Source of the DNA: JBCBSS01 sp039819065
GTDB lineage: Bacteria; Bacteroidota; Bacteroidia; Cytophagales; Cyclobacteriaceae
Length of the DNA: 41,003 bases
Direction of reading: 5' to 3'
Assembly (NCBI GenBank): GCA_039819065.1
Contig: JBCBSS010000062.1
Location: 1 to 41,003, forward strand
The notes below the pieces were generated by a model. It made no database searches and was not told the origin of the DNA. It was given only the letters and a program-made list of their open reading frames with translations. Positions 15,715-23,128 of this stretch are shown in pieces (position 1 is the stretch's first letter; each line of letters starts with the position of its first letter). The translations under genes and the position numbers were made by a program.

Positions 15715-15787
15715 GAAGCCCAGAACAACTCCAATATACTTCGTCATTCCACGATTCTCGAGGTACGAGAGAATTCGGGGAATCTCT
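15715..15787 (+). repeat. Interspersed repeat A, copy 3 (73 bp)
   Basis: A 73-bp copy, 93 percent identical to copy 1, in the same orientation. The dyad ATTCTC-GAGGTAC-GAGAGAAT is preserved. Confidence 0.8.
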
Positions 15788-15883
15788 TTAATTCATCTGG
15801 AAAACACGAAAGGAAGCAGAAAGTCAGTCTGTTCTTAAAAACACTAACTCAGGGGTAAGACTATAAACGGATACTGCAATTAT

Positions 15884-18406
15884 TTAAGAAACTCTTCGGT
15901 CGTGCTGATTACCAACTGAAACCTTCATTTCTTCGGTGGGCTTACCCTTTTTGAACTGTACTACGAACATGGCGCCGTTGCCGGGCTCGCTTTCGCACCA
16001 AATCTTGCCTTGCATGATATCGACAAACTTCTTTACGATAGAAAGCCCCAAACCCATGGACTGTTCACCACCTGTGGGTCGTGCTGTCAGCTTCTGGAAT
16101 TTACCGAAGAGCTTTTTCTTGTCTTCATCATTGATACCCGGGCCTTCATCGATTACTTGTATCTGGATGCAGGACCTGAGTTCTTCAAGTCGAACTTTGA
16201 TACATTTACCTTTAGGTGAGAACTTGATGGCATTGGAGAGTAAGTTTTCGAATACCTGGGTTGAATATCCCTTATCTACTACCGCGTATACGTCATAGAC
16301 TTCTACAGATATTTCAATCTGTTTCTTGAGCGCACTTTGGGTATAGTTATTTACAACATTGTTCAGCAGATGGGAAAGATTGACACTTTCCAAATTGATG
16401 TTGATATCCTGTGATTCTATCAGCCTAAGATCAAGGATGCGGCTGATCATATCTTTCATTCTGTGCAGTGCTTGCTCGATCATGGCGATGTACTCGTCAC
16501 TCATCTCTTTCGAGAGGCTATCTTCCTGCAGCTTCATCAGGTTAATTATACCCAAAACGCTAGCCAGCGGGCTTCTCAAGTCATGCGCTACGATGCCTAT
16601 CAGGTGGTTCTTCTCATTGTCCAATTGTACTAGCGCATCATTTTGTTCCTCGATTTGCTTGTTCTGCTCGGTGATATTCTCATTGGCTGATTTAAGGTGC
16701 TTCGTCTTGATCTGTATCTCCTCGTAAGCTCGGGCATTTTGAAGCGCTATGCCAGTATAGATGGATAGGTTCCTGAGGATATTCAAGTGGTAATCGGTAA
16801 AGGCGTGCTTCTCGTTGCTCTGCACAGTGATTACCCCCATTACTTCGCTATTCATCATAAGCGGAAAATAGATCACCGAAGCTGCCTGACGGCCGAAGCC
16901 CACATGTTTAAAGTCCTGCAGGTATATTTGGTGCTCCTTGTGAAAGTCATCGATAAATATCTCTTTTCTATTCTTGAAGCAATTGGCAGCTAGATAACTC
17001 CCTTCTATCAAATCGATCTCAAACGCAGGAACGGGCTTGCCGCTTTCCATCGCCCCATTAAAGCTCAAAGTCTTGGTCTTCTTGTTATATAGCCCGAGGC
17101 CAAAAACATCAGCCCCGATCAACGCATCTATGTTATGATAGACAATACCAATAATCTTCTCGACTGACAGGTTAGATGTGATATCCTTGCCAGCTTCACT
17201 AAGTAGTTCTAAATCGCGATAAGACCGCCTTAATGATTTTGCCTTTGAGGCGATTTCCTCATTCTTCTTGGCTAGTTGTTTGTTAATTACTCGCTTGTTC
17301 AGATAGAAGTAAACCAACGCACCCACTACGATAAGTGCTAAAACTATTCCTGCGATGAGCAAGTTGGTGAACATTTTGGTACGACCCAGCTCAAGTTCTT
17401 TTTGCTTGAGCATCAGGTCTTGTATCTCCCCTTCCGCGGTAAGCAATTGAATTTCATTACCAAGGTGAACCTTGTAATCTACTTTGGTAGTATCGTTAGT
17501 TACCTCATGCAGCAAAGCAGAAGTAGTGGCGCCTAAATATTTCAGGGTAAGTGAATCTACCAAGGGCTGGAATTTATCACTAGTGAAGAAGGCATTTACC
17601 GGTGTATCCCAGTCACTTTTCAACGGCATGACCATGGCTAATCCTGGGTTTTCAACCATAAAAAAGCGTTGGCGCTTTACGTTGAGTTCTTCTTCTAGTG
17701 CTGTACCGTAGTTGGTTATTTGAACGTAGGCATAGAGGTCATCATTACTGGCAACTGTATCCAATATGCCAGCCAGGTTAGGGGAATAAGCGTATTTGAG
17801 ATGAGGGAAATAATTCTTCTGGATGTATTTGAAATTCTCTTCAAAAGTGGATTCTTCCAATGTTACGGCTTGCTTTTGACTTACCATATCACTGAACTCT
17901 GCCATAGAACTGGCGACAGGTATATTACCGCTGGAAATGATTACCTCAATATCCGGAATATAAGGAGGGGAGAATTTCACCTCACTTTTACGCGTTTTGG
18001 TAATCGACACCGAAGAGACTCCTAATGCCCCGCTCTTCTGATATTTGATATGATTATAAAAGGCCTGGAAAGTAGGTTCTTCGTGCCACTCAACATCCAA
18101 CTCCACTTCGTATTTTTCTTCCAGGAACTTGATCAGTTGGACTACCAACTCATATTCTATACCCTCAAGGTCACCATTCGGTTTGTAGTATATAAATGGA
18201 ACGTTGTGGGTGTAGGCGATCTTAACTTTACCTCCGCCGTTGGCCATGATGTCTTGCCAACTATCACCTCCATTACCAGCCTGACCAGACGCTGAGGCGT
18301 CCTCAGTACTCTCCGTAGACGGTGATTGCGAAAAACACACTGCGCTGATCGAAACCCCTATCCAGATTAAAAAAATAGCCGCTCTTATTGACTTGATCTG
18401 GTTCAT
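15884..18406 (-). CDS. Receptor histidine kinase with SBP_bac_3 and GAF domains
   Basis: An 840-residue membrane sensor kinase. A signal peptide (about 1-26) leads to a periplasmic domain (about 58-295) of the amino-acid-binding SBP_bac_3 type (VKIAYTHNVPFIYY; SITKTRKSEVKFSPPYI). A membrane helix follows at 345-369, then a short coiled coil, a GAF domain (about 410-560), a second coiled coil (565-600), HisKA with VAHDLRSPLASVLG (phospho-acceptor H608), and HATPase with NLLSNAIKFSP (721-731), DEGPGI and GLGLSIVKKF. No receiver domain or adjacent response regulator is present, so it is an orphan kinase. The likely stimulus is a small amino-acid-like ligand; the ligand is not predictable here. 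Confidence 0.92.
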   Translation of the reverse strand: MNQIKSIRAAIFLIWIGVSISAVCFSQSPSTESTEDASASGQAGNGGDSWQDIMANGGGKVKIAYTHNVPFIYYKPNGDLEGIEYELVVQLIKFLEEKYEVELDVEWHEEPTFQAFYNHIKYQKSGALGVSSVSITKTRKSEVKFSPPYIPDIEVIISSGNIPVASSMAEFSDMVSQKQAVTLEESTFEENFKYIQKNYFPHLKYAYSPNLAGILDTVASNDDLYAYVQITNYGTALEEELNVKRQRFFMVENPGLAMVMPLKSDWDTPVNAFFTSDKFQPLVDSLTLKYLGATTSALLHEVTNDTTKVDYKVHLGNEIQLLTAEGEIQDLMLKQKELELGRTKMFTNLLIAGIVLALIVVGALVYFYLNKRVINKQLAKKNEEIASKAKSLRRSYRDLELLSEAGKDITSNLSVEKIIGIVYHNIDALIGADVFGLGLYNKKTKTLSFNGAMESGKPVPAFEIDLIEGSYLAANCFKNRKEIFIDDFHKEHQIYLQDFKHVGFGRQAASVIYFPLMMNSEVMGVITVQSNEKHAFTDYHLNILRNLSIYTGIALQNARAYEEIQIKTKHLKSANENITEQNKQIEEQNDALVQLDNEKNHLIGIVAHDLRSPLASVLGIINLMKLQEDSLSKEMSDEYIAMIEQALHRMKDMISRILDLRLIESQDININLESVNLSHLLNNVVNNYTQSALKKQIEISVEVYDVYAVVDKGYSTQVFENLLSNAIKFSPKGKCIKVRLEELRSCIQIQVIDEGPGINDEDKKKLFGKFQKLTARPTGGEQSMGLGLSIVKKFVDIMQGKIWCESEPGNGAMFVVQFKKGKPTEEMKVSVGNQHDRRVS

Positions 18407-18687
18407 AAGTTTTTTAGAAAACCACCAGCCTCAAAATTAAGCTTGACCGGCTCTTTCAGTAATTCCAATTTAACATTATTCACTTCCAATTTCAACTGAA
18501 CACAGCGTCCTAAAAAACACTACGCAACTGGATATTAGAATAACTTAGAAAAGCCTGACCTGTTATCTATTTTTTCAATATTATCTTCCCTATGTAATAT
18601 ATTCTACCAAGAAAAAATTTTCATTTACCGATGATGTAGTATAAGGAAAGTGTTGATTATCAGGCTGTTTTACTTAAACAAGCGGGT

Positions 18688-21306
18688 TTACTCATCACGG
18701 AGCGTCTCAGCGGGGTTCACGATGGCCGCCTTAAGTGACTTGTAGCTGACAGTCAACCCGGAAAAGGCAAGTAATAAAAAGCCCGCTATTGCGAATGTTT
18801 CAAACCCTAAGTTGATTTTATAAGCGAAACTCTCCAGCCATTGGCTAGCCAGATACCATGAGATGGGCACAAATATGATAAAGGCAACAATAACGAGTTT
18901 TGTGAAATCTTTTGATAACAGCATAATCACATTGCTTACCGTAGCTCCCATCACCTTTCTGATACCAATTTCTTTTCTGCGTTGTTGCGTCATGTAAGCG
19001 GTGAGCCCGAGTAACCCCAGGCATGCTACTACGATCGCCAATATGGAGAAGGAAGTAAACAGAATACTGGTGTTCTCCTCAGCTTTGTACAGCTCATCGA
19101 AGCTACTATCCAAAAATTCGTATTCGAATGGATGATCCGGTGCCAGTTTCTTCCATTCGGATTCAACTATGGCTAGTTTTTTGGAAATATTGCCAGGGGT
19201 AAACCTGATCGCTCCTTTCCAGACGCTATTAGGCTCGTACCACAATACCAACGGCTCTACTTCTGTATGCAATGACTTGTAATGAAAGTCTTTGACCACC
19301 CCCACAATTTGGCCTAGTTCGTGTCGTCCGTCTCTCACCCTGAAAGGAGTGCCTACTGGGTTGGATAGCATATATTCTTTTGCCGCCGCCTCGTTGATGA
19401 GATAGGCTTCAGCAGTATCTGTTCTATACTCAGCTGAAAGTAATCGCCCTTCTATCAACTCCAATCCCAACACTTCCGGATAATCAAAGTCCATGATTAA
19501 CGTGTTGATATTAGCTGTCTTACCGCCATCAAGATCAGGAAACTCATAATTCCAATGCGAATTCATCTGTCCGGGTATGCCATTAGAAATGGTGACCGAC
19601 TTGATGTCACTGTACCTGAGCAGGTTTTGCTTGAAAACATGGTAACTGCTGTCTATTCCTGTAGGAGGATCAAAGTGAATGACATGTTCTTTGTCAAAAC
19701 CCAATTGTGAGTTTTTCATGAACTCCATTTGTCGATAAACGGTGATGGTACCGACGATGAGGAAAGTAGCAATGCCGAATTGTAATACAATCAGTAGCCT
19801 GCGCAAAGTAGAACGATTGGACCTTAAGCTTTCATTCTTAAGCACCCTGGCCGGCTTGAATGCGGAAAGGTAAAAAGCCGGATAACTTCCTGCCAAAACA
19901 CCGGTAAACACGCCAATGCCTACCATAGCCAGAATAAATACTACATTTTCACCAGACCAAATGGTGAGTTCGAAACCCATGATGAAATTAAACAGCGGTA
20001 ACAACAGCTCCAGCAAAAGGAAGCTCATGGCTGTGGCAATGATACAAAGCAGAATAGTTTCCCCTAAAAACTGATAGATTAACTGCCTTCTTACAGCCCC
20101 AAGTACTTTACGCATACCCACTTCCTTAGCCCGCTGTACGGCCTTTGCGGTAGCCAGGTTCATAAAGTTGAAACAGGCAATAAGCAGTATGAATACGGCT
20201 ATAGAAATGAACATGTAGACATAGCTCAGATTACCGGTTGGGACATCGGCCTTGATGCCCTTGGTAAAGTGTATCTCACCTAAAGGCTGCAACCAATCAT
20301 CAATAGCATTCGGGCCTGGCCTTCGCTCCATTTTTTCGTCAATGGCCATGGTCATTCGATGTTGTAAATCTTCAATATTCCGGGTATTCGGGATATATAG
20401 GTAACAGGCATAATTCCAGGCATCGAAGTTTTCTAGTATTTCTTCTGGTGATCTTCCAAACATTTGAGCATAAAGCCCGAGTGTATGAAATGGAATCAGG
20501 TAGTCGAATTGCAGATGGGAGTTAACTGGCACGTCTTTGAATACACCAGTTACTTCAAAATCGAATTGGTTATCGTATTGGATGGTTTTACCAATGGGAT
20601 CTTCATCGCCGAAAGTGGCATTGGCCACACTCTCTGAGATAATGATAGAGCCAACATCTTTCAATGCCGTTTCAGGGTTCCCTTTTACCATATCAAATGA
20701 AAAAATGGTCAAGAAGGCGCTATCCGCAAGAGAAAGCGGAGATCGCTTCAATACCTTATCCTCGTACTTGAGTAGAGGGCTTTCATCCCATTCTGTAAAA
20801 CGAGATACTTTTTCCACCTCCTCAAACTTCTCAAGGAAGAAATGCGCAAAGCCAGACGGTGTCCAGTATTGCATTCTAAGTTCACCATCAACGTTTGCCC
20901 TGGGTATAAAACGATATATTTTATCTTTCTTTTCGTGAAAGCCCTCATAGCTCAACTCGAACTGTACAAAAGCAGCAATCACAAAGCAACAGGCCAAGCC
21001 TATAGCCAATCCTGAAATGTTGATCGCCGTGTAGCCAAAGTCTTTTCCAAGGTTACGAAGAGCGATCTTCAAGTAATTCTTTAGTAGGTCAATTCGGTTG
21101 GTCATGGTGTATGTTGATTTTCTGAGTAAATAAGGCCTAATTGATCTGACGACCGTCCACCAGTAATTACGACGGGCATATCTTAAGCCCTTTTTGTCAA
21201 TATCATCCTGGAAGTTTTCATGAAGGTCACCTTCCACCACTTCCAGCAGCAGCGGGTTACAAAACCATCTGAGCAACTTCGTCGCAAGTATCGGAGGTCG
21301 TCTCAT
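18688..21306 (-). CDS. FtsX/MacB-type ABC transporter permease with prefix domain
   Basis: An 872-residue permease. Residues 1-90 form the prefix domain found in PadR-linked permeases (PPILATKLLRWFCNPLLLEVVEGDLHE). It is followed by the MacB periplasmic-core layout twice: TM1 near 105-125, a large periplasmic domain, and an FtsX three-helix block (AKAVQRAKEVGMRKVLGA near 390), then a second core and an FtsX block at the C-terminus (RRKEIGIRKVMGATVSNVI). No ATPase gene is adjacent, as is common in this phylum. The ATG 21306 is taken as start; a GTG at 21312 overlaps the PadR stop as GTGA and would add two residues. It is probably an efflux or lipoprotein/peptide-release system under PadR control. 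Confidence 0.9.
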   Translation of the reverse strand: MRRPPILATKLLRWFCNPLLLEVVEGDLHENFQDDIDKKGLRYARRNYWWTVVRSIRPYLLRKSTYTMTNRIDLLKNYLKIALRNLGKDFGYTAINISGLAIGLACCFVIAAFVQFELSYEGFHEKKDKIYRFIPRANVDGELRMQYWTPSGFAHFFLEKFEEVEKVSRFTEWDESPLLKYEDKVLKRSPLSLADSAFLTIFSFDMVKGNPETALKDVGSIIISESVANATFGDEDPIGKTIQYDNQFDFEVTGVFKDVPVNSHLQFDYLIPFHTLGLYAQMFGRSPEEILENFDAWNYACYLYIPNTRNIEDLQHRMTMAIDEKMERRPGPNAIDDWLQPLGEIHFTKGIKADVPTGNLSYVYMFISIAVFILLIACFNFMNLATAKAVQRAKEVGMRKVLGAVRRQLIYQFLGETILLCIIATAMSFLLLELLLPLFNFIMGFELTIWSGENVVFILAMVGIGVFTGVLAGSYPAFYLSAFKPARVLKNESLRSNRSTLRRLLIVLQFGIATFLIVGTITVYRQMEFMKNSQLGFDKEHVIHFDPPTGIDSSYHVFKQNLLRYSDIKSVTISNGIPGQMNSHWNYEFPDLDGGKTANINTLIMDFDYPEVLGLELIEGRLLSAEYRTDTAEAYLINEAAAKEYMLSNPVGTPFRVRDGRHELGQIVGVVKDFHYKSLHTEVEPLVLWYEPNSVWKGAIRFTPGNISKKLAIVESEWKKLAPDHPFEYEFLDSSFDELYKAEENTSILFTSFSILAIVVACLGLLGLTAYMTQQRRKEIGIRKVMGATVSNVIMLLSKDFTKLVIVAFIIFVPISWYLASQWLESFAYKINLGFETFAIAGFLLLAFSGLTVSYKSLKAAIVNPAETLRDE

Positions 21307-21308
21307 AT

Positions 21309-21641
21309 TCACTTGATGTCAAATACAATTTTGGGTATGGCTTTCCACAGGTCATTCCTGATGCTTCTGGAGGTCTCCAGGGTTTTCAAACCAAAAGCGG
21401 TAATAGTAAAGTACTTTTTGCGTTTACCTCCCCTGCGCTTGGTGGCTTCTCCCATTTCAGCATGGAGGAACCCCTTTTCCTCCAGGCGATACAAAGCGGC
21501 ATGAATGGCACTGAGGTTAACGGTCCGGTCCAATCGTTTTTCTACCTCTTGCTTCACAGCGTTACCGTAAGCTGCTTCATGCAGTACCGCTACGGTGAGC
21601 AGTACTATTTCTTCAAATTCTCCTAGATATGTTCCTTTCAT
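21309..21641 (-). CDS. PadR-family transcriptional regulator
   Basis: A 110-residue PadR-type winged-helix protein starting MKGTYLGEFEEIVLLTVAVL. The recognition region is TVNLSAIHAALYRLEEKGFL, followed by the wing with KRRGGKRKKYFTITAFG, both standard for PadR. The in-frame extension up to 21752 (37 residues, Cys/His-containing) is not typical of the family, so the ATG at 21641 is preferred. It lies directly before the permease gene with overlapping or near-overlapping stop and start, so it very probably controls that transporter, releasing repression on binding a small molecule. Confidence 0.92.
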   Translation of the reverse strand: MKGTYLGEFEEIVLLTVAVLHEAAYGNAVKQEVEKRLDRTVNLSAIHAALYRLEEKGFLHAEMGEATKRRGGKRKKYFTITAFGLKTLETSRSIRNDLWKAIPKIVFDIK

Positions 21642-21919
21642 TGTTAATCTGCCTTCGCAGCTGCTATGGCAGACGAGAAGGTTGTGGTTTAATTCCTCGG
21701 GGCTTTGCCCAGGAAGCTCGAATACCAGGTTCTTCCCTGGGTTTAATACCATTTAGTTACAGAATCCGTCGGAAGATATAGAATAGAAGCGGCATCCAAA
21801 ATATATTTTCTATAAATGTAAATTTTATAAAAGACACTGGAATAGTGGTAGAGGTTGCACGTGATTACAAAAAATCTTAGGCGAAGATTTTTGACGGAGA
21901 TATCGGGAAACCGCGGAGG

Positions 21920-22030
21920 AACTGGTTGGAGACAACTCCAACCAAGGCACCGAATCGCACCGATAGCGCGAAAGTTACTTTCGTGCTCTTAGCTCTTGTT
22001 TGTGCCCGCCTAGGGCAAGCGTGTCCCACA
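21920..22030 (+). repeat. Repeat B, copy 1
   Basis: It begins with GGTTGGAG-ACAA-CTCCAACC (21924-21943), then AGCGCGAAAGTTACTTTCG with its own dyad CGAAAGT-T-ACTTTCG, and ends with a diverged GTGCC...GCAAG segment. It matches copy 2 in the same order and orientation. Confidence 0.75.
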
Positions 22031-22098
22031 AACAATAAAGTCAATCTGATGAACATGGCTGTGTGACACAAACAGGGATATCTTGAAAAAGAGATAGA

Positions 22099-22128
22099 TT
22101 TCTCTCCCGATAGCCATCGGGAGAGAAA
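22099..22128. repeat. Repeat C hairpin, copy 1
   Basis: TTTCTCTCCCGAT pairs perfectly with ATCGGGAGAGAAA across a 4-nt loop. The same stem recurs at 31951-31981, so it is a dispersed element and not just a local terminator. Confidence 0.7.
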
Positions 22129-22186
22129 TGACTTGTGGAATGGAAATTTGAGCCATCATTTGTGAGACACAAACTATGGTATCAAG

Positions 22187-22292
22187 AACCGGTTGGAGAT
22201 AACTCCAACCAAGGCTACACCCCTAGCGCGAAAGTTACTTTCGTGCTTTTAGCCATCATTCGTGCCTGCGTAGAGCAAGTGGATCTTAGACA
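22187..22292 (+). repeat. Repeat B, copy 2
   Basis: It has the same layout as copy 1: GGTTGGAG-ATAA-CTCCAACC (22191-22210), AGCGCGAAAGTTACTTTCG, then GTGCC...GCAAG. The 30-bp core at 22224-22253 differs from copy 1 at a single base. Confidence 0.75.
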
Positions 22293-22323
22293 CCGAGGCT
22301 ACAGAGAAACTAGCCATAATTAA

Positions 22324-22350
22324 AAAGCCCGCGTTAAAAACACGGGCTTT
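22324..22350 (-). terminator. Intrinsic terminator, minus strand
   Basis: On the minus strand AAAGCCCGTG-TTTTTAA-CGCGGGCTTT is followed by TTAATT. It lies 218 nt after the dps stop and is the first terminator on that strand. Confidence 0.6.
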
Positions 22351-22402
22351 CTTAATGGTTTTGGGCCTTGCAGCCAGCAGTAAGTTATAGCTTTTTGCCG
22401 TC

Positions 22403-22420
22403 GTTGGAGTTGTCTCCAAC
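22403..22420. repeat. Isolated GTTGGAG palindrome
   Basis: GTTGGAG-TTGT-CTCCAAC, the same stem as in repeat B but without the flanking block and with the loop complement-inverted, as expected of a copy in opposite orientation. Confidence 0.6.
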
Positions 22421-22524
22421 GACTTATTGGCTTGTTCGAGACCAATTAGAGTGGCTCTAATAAGGACATCGAAAGGGAAACGTGTTGCTAATGCGCTCCA
22501 TCATAAGAAGCGGCCGACAAACCA

Positions 22525-22542
22525 GTTGGAGATAACTCCAAC
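22525..22542. repeat. Isolated GTTGGAG palindrome
   Basis: GTTGGAG-ATAA-CTCCAAC followed by CGAGGCTAC, resembling the start of repeat B copy 2 (CAAGGCTAC). It lies about 25 nt beyond the dps stop. Confidence 0.6.
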
Positions 22543-22567
22543 CGAGGCTACTGTGGTTGCTAAATGT

Positions 22568-23041
22568 TTAACCCTGAAAAGCTGAATACATCCAAATCAG
22601 CTTTTCTTGCTCTCTGATGTAATCGCTCATCAAAGCATTGGTACCTTCATCATCTGCTTCACCTGATAGGTCAAGCAGCTTTCTTTCCTTACTGACCAAT
22701 ACCTTTAGTCCGCTCAGCACGCCTTCAACCGTAACATTGGCGTCAGACGCATTAGAGATTTCTTTAATCTCTGACTTTTGCACATAATTGGAAAAAGTGT
22801 GATCGGGTGTATAACCCAACGTGAGTATGCGTTCAGCTACTTCGTCGACCTTGATCAATAAGTCGTTGTAAAGCTCTTCGAATTTGGCGTGTAGTTCGAA
22901 AAACTTCTCTCCCTTGATGTTCCAATGAAAACCGCGGGTATTTTGATAGAATAGTTGAAGGTTGGCCAGAAGATCGTTAAGTCCTTCCGCTAATTCCTGG
23001 GATTTTTGTTGATCCAATCCAATTCTACTTGTTTCGCTCAT
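22568..23041 (-). CDS. dps: Dps-family ferritin-like protein
   Basis: A 157-residue Dps protein: twelve subunits form a cage that oxidises and stores iron using hydrogen peroxide and shields DNA. The inter-subunit ferroxidase ligands are all present with canonical spacing, H39, H51, D66 and E70 (in NTRGFHWNIKG and KVDEVAERI), matching H31/H43/D58/E62 of the Listeria protein. The N-terminal tail is short with few Lys/Arg, so direct DNA binding is doubtful. It lies 87 nt downstream of the large surface protein gene on the same strand. Confidence 0.95.
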   Translation of the reverse strand: MSETSRIGLDQQKSQELAEGLNDLLANLQLFYQNTRGFHWNIKGEKFFELHAKFEELYNDLLIKVDEVAERILTLGYTPDHTFSNYVQKSEIKEISNASDANVTVEGVLSGLKVLVSKERKLLDLSGEADDEGTNALMSDYIREQEKLIWMYSAFQG

Positions 23042-23128
23042 GGCTGATTTACCGTTTTATTAGTTAGTTGAATGTACTTACTCAATAACACAGCTTTATC
23101 GCTTCGGTTCTGTATTATCAATGCTCTG

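Larger units (their letters stand above)
14918..15883. other. Gene-free region, palindromic repeats
   Basis: Nearly 1 kb between cls and the receptor kinase gene with no credible coding frame. It holds an 18-24 bp stem hairpin (15055-15116), small GC dyads (GCCCCAGAGGGGC near 15013, GCCCTTACAGGGC near 15147), a CCCCGCCGGCGGGG cluster near 15432, and three copies of a CGTCATTCC...AATCTCT repeat. It resembles the REP-like debris common in Bacteroidota intergenic space. Confidence 0.7.
21642..22567. other. Gene-free region with GTTGGAG palindromes
   Basis: About 0.9 kb between padR and dps. It contains a duplicated block of about 100 bp, four GTTGGAG-N4-CTCCAAC palindromes, a 13-bp stem hairpin and a minus-strand terminator. 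No coding frame is credible. Confidence 0.7.

Noticed and set aside
15185..15858. Three plus-strand open frames of 60-92 codons
   Set aside because: They lie in the repeat cluster, two overlap in different frames over the same repeat, and the translations have no domain or signal features.
16359..16727. Open frame of 122 codons antisense to the receptor kinase
   Set aside because: Opposite a conserved GAF/HisKA coding region; Ser/Leu-rich translation is typical of an antisense shadow.
21642..21752. 37-residue N-terminal extension of the PadR protein
   Set aside because: PadR proteins normally begin with the M-K-x-x-Y/F-L-G-E-F-E segment found at the ATG 21641.
21920..22542. Possible CRISPR array from repeated palindromes
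   Set aside because: Spacing between the four palindromes is irregular (about 267, 212 and 122 nt), orientation varies, and no cas gene is present.
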